In this document: positions 37,165 to 48,150 of the stretch, one piece after another | Layout of the letters: every line of letters begins with the position of its first letter | How positions within the stretch are numbered: position 1 is the stretch's first letter | Origin: Phoronis australis | Taxonomy: Eukaryota; Phoronida; Phoronidae | Length of the DNA stretch: 62,000 bases | NCBI GenBank assembly: GCA_002633005.1 | Contig: NMRA01000527.1 | Coordinates: forward strand, 1-62,000 | Direction: 5' to 3' | Made by a program: the position numbers and the translations under genes | Notes under the pieces: generated by a model | Database searches by the model: none | Told to the model about the DNA's origin: nothing | Seen by the model: only the letters and a program-made list of their open reading frames with translations

Positions 37165-37350
37165 ACATGTAATATGATTATTCACTTTTTGACATTCGGT
37201 TTCACACAAAGGTAAGTACTGAATGTACATGTGATATGACTATTCACATTTTGACATTCGGTTTCACACAATGGTAAGTGCTGAATGTACATGTAATATG
37301 ACTATTCACATTTTGACATTCGGTTTCACACAACGGGAAGTGATGAATGT
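37165..37350. repeat. 62-bp tandem repeat, three units
   Basis: Units start ACATGTAATATGA at 37165, 37227 and 37289 and each includes TTTTGACATTCGGTTTCACA. The copies are about 90-95 percent alike by eye. Confidence 0.85.
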
Positions 37351-37546
37351 TTTAATTTGATTTTGCGAAGGTCACAAAAAATACAATTTTCCTTTCTTGT
37401 GGTTATGATATTGTGGGACTAATGCTCATAGATGTCATTTTTTATTTAACGAACCGTTTTTTCTTACTTTAACTTACTTTAAAGCTGGCTAATTTAACCA
37501 CCGATGTAGAGCTCAATGGAACTTTAAAAATGTTTTTGAAAGCCAA

Positions 37547-38242
37547 AGAAACCGAAGGTACAGCTTTTCCAACACATGTCAAGTGTTTTAATGAGTAAAA
37601 AAAACTACTGCCTCTCAGGAAGCCATTATCCGACCCAACGGACAAGGATGGATTCTGAAAACTTCAAACATCTAGCCTCCTAGTTTCCCTTTTTCAGCGA
37701 CAAAGGTTATCCTCTTCAGTGCAGGTCCTTGTTGCCCTCACTTAACTTCGATTCTACAGTAGATTCTTTTCCGGATAATGATTCTACCGAATTTATAGAG
37801 AAAAAATACGCGTAACCCTAGTGTAAGAATTTTTCGCTAGGACTTAGCAGCGACGGATTTCTTCACCTCTGCAGAGTGTTTTTCATTAAAAAANAGAAAC
37901 CGAAGGTACAGCTTTTCCAACACATGTCAAGTGTTTTAATGAGTAAAAAAAAACTACTGCCTCTCAGGAAGCCATTATCCGACCCAACGGACAAGGATGG
38001 ATTCTGAAAACTTCAAACATCTAGCCTCCTAGTTTCCCTTTTTCAGAGACAAAGGCTATCCTCTTCAGTGCAGGTCCTTGTTGCCCTCACTTAACTTCGA
38101 TTCTACAGTAGATTCTTTTCCGGATAATGATTCTACCGAATTTATAGAGAAAAAATACGCGTAACCCTAGTGTAAGAATTTTTCGCTAGGACTTAGCAGC
38201 GACGGATTTCTTCACCTCTGCAGAGTGTTTTTCATTAAAAAA
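37547..38242. repeat. Two nearly identical roughly 347-bp copies around a single N
   Basis: Copy 1 is 37547-37893, N is at 37894 and copy 2 is 37895-38242. Both start AGAAACCGAAGGTACAGC and end TTTTTCATTAAAAAA; only a few differences and one extra A are visible. Best explained as overlapping contig ends not merged by the assembler. Confidence 0.88.
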
Positions 38243-38616
38243 CTGAAAGTGACTTAAATTACGGGCAAGTCCCTGTGTATTCTATGAGTGTACGTACCCA
38301 CAGCATACATCCCGATGCGTTCAATTCTAGGTATACTACAGTCTAATCAGCATTAGGCACTCATATCACTTACAACACCTAATTCCGTTCATTACAGCGA
38401 CATGGGAAGGGTTATTTTTGTTGGTTTCACATGATTGATTTTTTTGTTTTCATACTGAAGAAAACAATTGCGAGAAAAGTGACATCAATATGAAGAATGT
38501 TACTCATTGTGCAATAAATAAGACCTTATAACAGTATATGCGGAGTAAACTTTAAATCATGAAAAAATTCGGACGTCTTCCATATCACGACTCACAACTT
38601 CGATATTAGAGTTTTT

Positions 38617-38722
38617 GGACAGTGATTCGGGTATGAATTCGGCAACTGATTAGACAGTGATTCGGATATGAATTCGGCAACTGATTGGACAGTGATTCGG
38701 ATCTGAATTCGGCAACTGATTC
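38617..38722. repeat. 35-bp tandem repeat, three units
   Basis: Units GACAGTGATTCGG...GAATTCGGCAACTGATT begin at 38618, 38653 and 38688. Confidence 0.85.
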
Positions 38723-40039
38723 CTATTCAAGGTCAGTGTGATTAGTATTTCCTCGTCAAACCTGATTTCACGACTGTGTAGTCTCACAGTAATGTAGTAG
38801 CGACACCTCGCTCTGAGTCATTTTTATTAGTGTCTGACGTCCAGTCACTTCATTTCGACAGAATTTTCATTTGAGGGAAATTATAGTTTTATTACTAGTT
38901 CTGACTGAGGAATTAATTCAAGAATCTACTTGTGAAACACGGCAAACAAGACGCTGTCTGGAAACCTCAAGGACAGCTCACGAACCAATTAATGTCGGTG
39001 ATAAATAAATGGAGAAATAAGCTAAGTCACAACATCTGAAGTAGAACCCGTTCGGACAAAATTTGCTTTAACCAGTTTAGTATGATTTATTTATCGTGTA
39101 TTTTCGACACCCGACGAGAAAAAGTCACTTGGAAGACAAGTTAGCAACTGTGTCAGAATGACACTTTTGCACGAAATTTATCAAGGAATCAGTCTGAACC
39201 TATCCTTTAGTAAGCTTCGGAAACCGCGTGGTTGTTGGTGACTTAATTATCAGGGCATAATACTTTATCAAGACGCGAATAGAAAAACATAACAAAGATT
39301 ATTGGCCGACGCTAACTATAAAATGGAGATGTTCACAACATGGACAAGAAGCACTTGGTAAGCTTCTTTTGTGGAACAATAAAAAAACGCATAAACCCGT
39401 CGCAAGGGAACGCTGGCAATCTTTTGAATAACATACCTCTGTTTAAAGAACAGCAAGAAAATCGATACGTGCACACACAGACACTCAACTTCAAAAGGGA
39501 CTATCATAGATGTGACGAGATTTTTCAATTTCCTGTCGATCACGTTGCGTGAATGAGGGGCTTCCATTATAAATGTTAACAAGTGCGATGGTGAAGAGGA
39601 TCGTCGCAACAAGTGACGCGATTTCGCCAGACACGGAAACGAGGTTTTCTCTCTGCCCATGCCTCAGCATAGGCGTAGAAAAATGGCGTAACAAATGTGT
39701 GCACAACCCTCCCACCAGGTCATGAACTCCAGTTTCGTTTTCTATACTTCCCCGCAGTCGACACCAGTTTTGTTTCCTTTTATCCCCAGTCGACATTCGT
39801 TTTACCTCTACCTGTAACCCGCCAACGAACTCCGACAAAAGTTTTACCTCCGTCCCAATCTTTGGTCGTTTCAGCAGGACTGTAGATAGGTATACATAAT
39901 TGTGGAAGAGGGGCACGAACTAATTCGACTTCAACAATTTTTTCTCAGCTCATAGTCTTCCCTTTCGCCATCACTTCAGCCACCGTGACAGTAGCCAATT
40001 TCGTAATCCCCTCACCATAGGCATGATTGCTGACGAGGG
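38723..40039. other. Non-coding stretch, nothing recognised
   Basis: Contains a 141-codon minus-strand frame (39491-39916) with no domain I recognise; its sequence overlaps repetitive-looking CAGTCGACA-containing DNA at 39755-39800. Confidence 0.35.
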
Positions 40040-41543
40040 GAAACCCCGTGAAGACAGCTACCAAAAACTTGGCTACCATATTTCAACAAAATTTTGCGAG
40101 AAAAAGTCATTTTTATACCTGAACAGGTTAGGCGGTTTGTCTCTCAAGAGGTATCTTTTAAAAAATTTATTTAATTAGAACGCCAAAAAGATGTATTGTC
40201 AAAATAATTCTTTAGAGAATCATAAAAGTAACATTAGAGACCCTTAACATGGCCTGCAGAATTCGCAGAAATACGAAATGAGTTGATGTTACTTCGTGTC
40301 AGAAACTTCGGTTATAGCTTCGTTTATATCCTTGAGTCAAGATTCACTTCATTAAGGTCCAGTATGGGGAATGGTTGCTTTATAAGGGTCATGCATTACA
40401 GGGGTACACTTTGATGGACGTGGTAGTTTTGGAGTCATTGGTACACTGCCTGAGGGTTTGTTTCAAAATCCCTTGTTTAAAATGGGTACTCGAATTTCTA
40501 TACTGGCTGCCCCCAAAGGGCGGCGGGTAAAAGATATTGGACGGCTCAAATTTCCCCAATCTACGCCAAAATTCACCACAACAACAATTTTTAAGTGGTT
40601 TCCAGATTAACAAAGTCCCATTTTTTGATTGTTTGCCCCGCATAATTATCAAGGTGCTGGTGTACAGTACCAGATTTATAAGGTGCAAAGGGGCAATTAT
40701 CCCTCACAAGCTGCCCCTAAAAGAGAAAGGCATTCTGCCCAAATACTCTAATATGAAAGACTACGTAATTTTTAAATTGAAATGAAAAACAGTTGATTCC
40801 ATCACCAGGTCACCAACATTGACACAAAATGTTGTAGGATTTCACAAAAAACATGAAAAGAGAGGCAATTTATTCTATCACTGGGGGCCCATCGTGAATT
40901 ATCACTTAAGAAAAAAGCGTGTAAATACGAACAAAACCTAAACTACCTAGAAGTTATAGCAAACGATGTAGAATTTCAAAAAGTGCGACAGATCCCTCCA
41001 TTATCCCTTCCCAAAGAGACATCCCAGGAGAAGCCCTGTTTTGCATCCCCTGAAAATTGTCATCTTGAATTTGCTAGGAAAAATCTGTACATATCAATTT
41101 TTATCGGAATTTTTCAAATATTTATGAATAAGAGCACAATTTTCAAATGTGCATATACAAAGCATGCTGTTGCGACATATCATCGCCAGAACCCCCACAG
41201 AGTAAATGCAGTTCAGGTAGTCGACAAACGTTCTCTAAATTTCATCTTTACTACACGTAACGTTAACACTTACAAGTATGATATTGAAAGATCAATGATC
41301 TCGTGAAAAGTTTCGCGCTAGTGACGAGTCAATCTTTTCTAGACTCCAGAACACACCATGACAAAACTACGCATTCTGTGAGATAAGATTTTACCAGGGC
41401 TGTGCATTTATTACGTACTAAAAGCACCCTGACACTAGTAAATGCGCAACACTGATATAATACTTATCTTACAGACTCTACACTAGTCTTTGTACAATAT
41501 TGCTAACAAGACCGTGCCGTAGGAAGAGGCACGTACCCCCCCC
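40040..41543. repeat. Redundant copy 1 of a roughly 1.5-kb segment
   Basis: Starts GAAACCCCGTGAAGACAGCT and runs into a C-run and the gap at 41544. It matches 41798-43313 along its whole length with scattered substitutions and small indels (for example about 10 extra bases in copy 2 near 42092). No recognised gene. Confidence 0.88.
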
Positions 41544-41797
41544 NNNNNNNNNNNNNNNNNNNNNNNNNNNNNNNNNNNNNNNNNNNNNNNNNNNNNNNNN
41601 NNNNNNNNNNNNNNNNNNNNNNNNNNNNNNNNNNNNNNNNNNNNNNNNNNNNNNNNNNNNNNNNNNNNNNNNNNNNNNNNNNNNNNNNNNNNNNNNNNNN
41701 NNNNNNNNNNNNNNNNNNNNNNNNNNNNNNNNNNNNNNNNNNNNNNNNNNNNNNNNNNNNNNNNNNNNNNNNNNNNNNNNNNNNNNNNNNNNNNNNN
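41544..41797. other. Assembly gap (254 N)
   Basis: Run of N between the two redundant 1.5-kb copies. Confidence 0.99.
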
Positions 41798-43313
41798 GAA
41801 ACCCCGTGAAGACAGCTACCAAAAAACTTGGCTACCATATTTCAACAAAATTTTGCGAGAAAAAGTCATTTTTATACCTGAACAGGTTAGGCGGTTTGTC
41901 TCTCAAGGGGTATGTTTTAAAAATTTTATTTAATTATGACGCCAAAAAGATGTATTGTCAAAATAATTCTTTAGAGAATCATAAAAGTAACATTAGAGAC
42001 CCTTAACATGGCCTGCAGAATTCGCAGAAATACGAAATGAGTTGATGTTACTTCGTGTCTGAAACGTCGGTTATAGCTTCGTTTATATCCGTCTATGTCT
42101 GTGAGTCAAGATTCACTTCATTAAGGTCCAGTATGGGGAATGGTTGCTTTATAAGGGTCATGCATTACAGGGGTACACTTTGATGGACGTGGTAGTTTTG
42201 GAGTCATTGGTACACTGCCTGAGGGGTTGTTTCAAAATCCCTTGTTGAAAATGGGTACCCGAATTTCTATATTGGCTGCCCCAAAGGGCGCCGGGTAAAA
42301 GATATTGAACGGCTCAAATTTCACCACTCTACGCCAAAATTCACCAAAACAACAATTTTTAAGTGGTTTCCAGATTAACAAAGTCTCACTTTTTGATTAT
42401 TTGCCCCGCATAATTATCAAGGTGCTGGTGTACAGTGCCAGATTTATAAGGTGCAAAGGGGCAATTATCCCTCACAGGCTGCCCCTAAAAGAGAAAGGCA
42501 TTCTGCCCAAATACTCTAATATGAAAGACTACGTAATTTTGAAATTGAAATGAAAAACAGTTGATTCCATCACCAGGTCACCAACATTGACACAAAATGT
42601 TGTAGGATTTCACAAAAAAGCATGAAAAGAGAGGCAATTTATTCTATCACTGGGGGCCCTTCGTGAATGATGATTTAAGAAAAAAGCGTGTAAATACGAA
42701 CAAAACCTAAACTACCTAGAAGTTATGTCAAACGATGTATAATTTCAAAAAGCGCGACAGATCCCTCCATTATCCCTTCCCAAAGAGACATTCCAGGAGA
42801 AGCCCTGTTTTGCATCCCCTGAAAATTGTCATCTTGAATTTGCTAGGAAAAATCTGTACATATCAATTTTTATCGGACTTTTTCAAATATTTATGAATAA
42901 GAGCACAATTTTCAAATGTGCATATACAAAGCATGCTGTTGCGACATGTCATCGCCAGAACCCCCACAGAGTAAATGCAGTTCAGGTAGTCGAGAAACGT
43001 TCTCTAAATTTCATCTTTACTACACGTAACGTTAACACTTACAAGTATGATATTGAAAGATCAATGTTCTCGTGAAAAGTTTCGCGCTAGTGACGTGTCA
43101 ATCTTTTCTAGACTCCAGAACACACCATGACACAACTACGCATTCTGTGAGATAAGGTTTTTACCAGTGCTGTGCATTTATTACGTACTAAAAGCACCCT
43201 GCCACTAGTAAATGCGCAACACTGATATAATACTTATCTTACAGACTCTACACTAGTCTTTGTACAATATTGCTAACAAGACCGTGCCGTAGGAAGAGGC
43301 ACGTACCCCCCCC
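41798..43313. repeat. Redundant copy 2 of the roughly 1.5-kb segment
   Basis: Starts GAAACCCCGTGAAGACAGCT immediately after the gap and ends at the same ACGTACCCCCCCC as copy 1, followed by a single N at 43314. Confidence 0.88.
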
Positions 43314-43314
43314 N

Positions 43315-46300
43315 CGTAGAACTGGGGGCAGGGGGCAGTCGAGAAAAGAAAAGACAATCAAATGTAGAGAAGAGAAAATTTAAGAGAACAGTGTTCATTA
43401 ATCCCTTCAAGGCCCTGACTAGGAATTATGTGTCAGCGTGGGCGGTATATTTCTGAAGTATAGATCGTCTAAGGGCACATGAAACGCGTTCTTAGTCATA
43501 CATGCTTCCAAAAAGTCAAAAAGAATTGTTACGGACAGATTTTACAGAGTAAATTGATTTTTTAATTCAAAAACACACCGCATTTCTCCTGGGACCCTCC
43601 TCTGGCAAGGAATAATGAAGTAATTTGATGCTCTCTCTCTTTTCAATTTTTTAAAAATTTTATCACTTGATATAAATTGATAACATTAATTGCTGCTCGT
43701 TTCCTGTTTTTCAAATAAAATATCCTTTCATATTAAGGACACTCAACCCTTAAATGAGCCCGTTGATGTCATATATGATCACCCTTTACCAGTAACTATT
43801 ATGTCCTCTCATGGAGGAGGATCCCAGTGTTGGGATCTTTTGCCTCACTTTTCTTGTTTTGGCAAAATTTTCATTCAATCTTTTAAGTTAAAGAAAGAGA
43901 GACATCCGTTGATAGGCATAACTTTTACTCTTTTATAGTTATTAATGATATTGCCTTTTATATTAATGAGTTCACTTTCAGACGGAGCCTCTCTTTGAGG
44001 GGCCACACTAGGTAACTGGCCTTTTGTACCCCTATAAATCCGGCACTGTCAACTATTCACATAGAAAAGAAAACAAAATTTCAAACTGGTCTATTAAAAA
44101 CAGAACCGTTTCATGGTAAAGTAGAGCACTATCAAGACATGCACACAACTAAAACTGGGAGAAAATGTGAGATTGTATCAGAAAAACAACAGTAAAATCT
44201 GCCATCGAAAGGATGGAAGTTTGAAGAACTTGAAGACCACTATTCGTGAACAAGACAAAGGCACTATTTTCGATGAGTTTTTTGCGATAAAAACATCGAC
44301 ACATTTTTTCAAAGAACCCTAAAAATAATATTTCTTTTAAAGATCGTTATTAGGAACACACACATGTCGATCAGACTGTCGGGGGCTATGAATTTTTGAT
44401 GGGCGTGCACAGTGTACATGTCTAATGGATTAATTTACTCGAAGTACATTTTCTGGCACTACAAAACAAAAAATTCTGCAAATTTAACCTCTTAACCGCA
44501 ACAGGGAACCACTGAAATGAAGCAGAATTCACGTTAAAATCAATAAATTCTAAAAAATTCCCCCCATCGGATGCCCTGTCTCTCACTCTCCCCCGGTTGC
44601 CGGTCATGTATCTCTAAGCAGGCCATTGGGAATTGCTGAACAGTTCAACAATTACGGATTTCAAAATATCTTGTACTTTTACAAACTCAAAAGGCGCCCT
44701 GTGTGCGTCTTTAGTTTTACGTTGTGCTGTCAGGTGACGTCCCAATCTGTCAAGCTTATTTTCTTCTGGTAACCTGTAAGGGTTCATTGGTTTCTTATTT
44801 ACATGTTAATGCATCAATGAAAATCGACTGATTCCAAGCTAATCGTGCAAGAAATTGACGATGCTTCACTAAAATTAGATCCAGGCTGAACTTTCGAGAA
44901 AATGTCAGTCAACGGATTCCAACAAAGAAAGTGCACTTGGTGATTTCTCCGAATCTAAAAGAAACCTCTAAGGAATAGTAAATTCGGTGAATTTGGTTGT
45001 AGGTTGATGAACTGCGGTCTGTTGAGTATCATTTGCTCTTCCTCGGAGGAGGGGAGGAAGTTCAGTCACCAGAAATTTGAGTATCGGTGTTTCAACAAGA
45101 GATTTCGAAACAAACCCAGGGACCCTGGAACTGCAGCCTTTCAAAGTGCACGTCCAAATCATGGTCCTAAAATGAACTCTCCACAAGTGGGAATAGACTA
45201 AACTATATCCGAAGTTTCCTAGAAGATGTTCCATACGCTTTACTACTTAATTCCGAGGTGATCACGTGATGCTTTTTTCGTATTTTCTCAGCCCGCGATG
45301 AGAGTTTCTGTCCTCCTTTTTATCCCTCTTAAAGAGTGACTTCGGAAATACATGTTTTGGCAGCCTAATAATAATAGAATTTCGTAAAAATATACCATTA
45401 ACGGTAAAAATAATACTCCAAAAGCACAACGCGTGTAAAGCGTTCAGGCTTAAAGTGACCCTGACCTTCCTCGTGAAATTTTGTTGAAACATGGGAATAC
45501 AAGTTTGTCGTTGCTGCTCCTCGGTGTTTTCTTCTTTAACTGCACGCCTATGTTGAGGGTGTGAATTTGGCGACGACCAGGGGTAGTGGAGCTGATGGGG
45601 GAAGAATCTGAAATTCGGGCCCACTTTGAGCAAAAATTGATTGGGCGAAGTCAAATCAGTTTATGTTTACATTCCTACCTGCCAGTGGGATATGGCTTAG
45701 AATAACTCATGTACAGAATAGTAACAAAACAACAAGGCAAACAGTATTTAATGTATTTACTACAGCTTTTTTAAACATGAAAGTAACAACATCTATAACG
45801 ATAGTCATACCACGTGGCGATCCAAATAAGCAAGTGATTGGTCATGATTGAAATAAAAATATACGATGCGTAACGCGACAATCACGTGGTACAGATATCG
45901 CTTTGGTCGAACAGAAAATTTTAGTAATCCCCCTTCTGACGAAGACGAAGTCTGGAATACCCACTTTCCTCGAATCCATGATTTTTTAAATACCAATCAA
46001 CCCTTATTGCAGACATCTTGTGTTACATTGGTTATTTTTCGTAATTAATTGTTCGTATTATATGCATTATGTCCGCGATGGTAGAACAAAGATCAATAAA
46101 GCGGTTGCTGAACATGGTTGAGTTCCATAGACGCAAAGAATTTCGCCGACTAAGAGCGTTTTCGAGTGGTTTTTGTCTCTGCGGAACACATGCCCGGGTT
46201 CAGTTTTTTTATAAGAAGCACGTTTACCCTAAATCCATTTGCGGGGCGTCTCACTGATTATGAGGTTCTATTTGACACACCAATGCTCTACCTAGTCTAC

Positions 46301-47590
46301 CGGGCCCAAGGAAGACAGGTCCTAACTGTAACGTTTGTCCGAGGATGGTAACCCTGTAGCGACTTTAACTCAAAGCTCAGTAACCTTTTGAACAGTTTCA
46401 ACATACCCATATCTTGTGTGTTTTGAAACTAATTTCAACAAGTGACGTCATCGAAATGGGAGAAATGGAATGTTTTCATGTTTGACTATTTAGGACTAGT
46501 CGAACAAAATACCAATGCGAAAGTTAAAAGTGATAATGATAATATAAGTTAGGTCAGTTATCTAGCACTTTAAATCACCAAGCACTTTAAAAGTACGCGA
46601 GGGTTTAACCTGATCACTAGTCTTAATGATTGTTCAACTCTCCTGGTGAATGGGTACAACTAACAGATAATTGTCGGCATGACGTCAACAGCATTGCTCA
46701 ACAAGTTTAACGTGACACGTGATGAAATGACAGCGTTATTACTTCGGTCTAAGTTAAGACTAATTAGTTTCGTGAAAAGGAGACCAGGGACTTACAATCA
46801 GAAATCCCGTCAATCTTGCGTCAGTATTTGACCTCAGGAGAGAGCAAAGTATAGACAACATCCAATGCTTTTTTCCTGTACCGATATCACGGACATTATC
46901 TAAAAGGCACTTCAGTCGAGTGTCCTCTCTGTCACGAAAACCTAAATGTTCTGATGATGTCCACGTCGGCGTCTTTTCTTGCTACGCTATACTCAACATG
47001 GTGTGTACACGCCGAAGACGCATTGAAGGGCTATTTCTTTTCCCCTGGCGCCTAAAACATGAAACTCACAAAATAGCTAAATCCACGTCATTCCGCCCAT
47101 TAGAGGAACATTTCATTTAGATCCCTTCTCGCTGTAAAATTATCTCAACCTGTTCCTTACTCAGATGAAAAGTGATTTCTGGATTTGCAAACTGAAGAAC
47201 TGACAATTTTATTCGTTGATGCCATGCAGGGCGCATAAAATGACAACCTAACTTGTAGAGGTGGTCTCAAACAGTGACAAAATGTCACTTCCCTGAAATC
47301 ATCTGCAAAGTTCATAACGGTAACTGGTCTAAATCAAAAGTTGTTTTTGTAATGAAAGGCGGGCTTATAGCCGCTTGGTTATCACTTTAACAAGCGGCTT
47401 TCAAAAATGCCCTCGTTGTTCGTTTTTACCATCAAATGGATTGAGAGATCACCATTTACTGATGCAAAGAGGACAAATCTTGGACAGGTTGACCAACCCT
47501 GACCAGACAGGGGACTCTGCCACTCTTTTTCACTGTGTCCAATGTTCTATATAATATTGTGTAGAAGCCAAAACGGTAATTTTAGAGGAG
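43315..47590. other. Non-coding stretch, nothing recognised
   Basis: Open frames up to 130 codons (45262-45654, minus) without known domains; no RNA gene or clear tandem repeat. Confidence 0.4.
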
Positions 47591-47660
47591 GCAGTGTGGC
47601 CTAGAGTGATGGTGCCCGCCTTCTTTACTCGTGGGTTCGAGTCCCACTGGGCCACACTGC
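47591..47660 (+). repeat. tRNA-like SINE head
   Basis: A box-like TGGCCTAGAGTGATGG starts at 47597. A perfect B box GGTTCGAGTCC lies at 47634-47644 inside a 5-bp T-arm stem (GTGGG/CCCAC). The outer GCAGTGTGGC and GCCACACTGC are exact inverses, giving a 10-bp closing stem. The acceptor spacing does not fit a working tRNA, so a Pol III SINE or tRNA-derived pseudogene is the best reading. The 3' tail, ending near AATAAAGC at 47710, is not resolved. Confidence 0.6.
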
Positions 47661-47776
47661 TAGACCATTGAGTCAGGTATCTAGCTCCTCAGCTAGGTTT
47701 TAACTATATATTAATAAAGCACAAAACATATTTCCAGGTGATCAGTGCAATGGGCCCACATGCCCGGACAGCGCAC

Positions 47777-47799
47777 GTCTGGTACAACGTGTACCAGAC
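47777..47799. repeat. Perfect 10-bp hairpin
   Basis: GTCTGGTACA, loop ACG, TGTACCAGAC. Located about 115 bp downstream of the SINE head. Confidence 0.85.
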
Positions 47800-47964
47800 C
47801 GCCTGCAATTATATATTTTTGTATTATAAAAAACGGTGTATTTTTGGAACTCAAAATGCAGAAAAGTATCACGTTTACTTACGCCGGAGTTAGAAATTTA
47901 GTAAACTGGGAAATATGATTAAAGTCGTCAAAAGATGAAACTGACACCATACCCGTTTTGAAGT

Positions 47965-48150
47965 TATTAATTATTGTTGGATGGGATAGACTTGTTGAAG
48001 TTATTAGTGTTGGATGGGATAGATTTCTTGAAGTTATTACCTTTGACCAGAGTAATGAAACAACGAATGTGTTATTTTTGTTATATATTTTATGTCACCA
48101 ATTATCAACGCCATCTGGCTGACATTCAGTAAAATCAAGGCTGGTGTCAT
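47965..48150. repeat. Dispersed repeat, second copy
   Basis: Shares ordered blocks with 34730-34930: GTTATTACCTTTGACCA, TCACCAATTATCAACGCCAT versus TCGCCAATTCTTGCCGTTGT, GACATTCAGT versus GACATTCGCT, AAGGCTGGTG versus AAGGCCGGTG. A local duplication GTTGGATGGGATAGA occurs at about 47976 and 48010. Confidence 0.5.

Noticed and set aside
39491-39916. 141-codon minus-strand frame
   Set aside because: No domain, and it overlaps repetitive CAGTCGACA-containing DNA; chance frame likely.
41478-42006. Open frames across the 41.5-41.8 kb gap
   Set aside because: Same artefact, N run read as open frame.
45262-45654. 130-codon minus-strand frame
   Set aside because: No recognisable motif and no intron or promoter signals.
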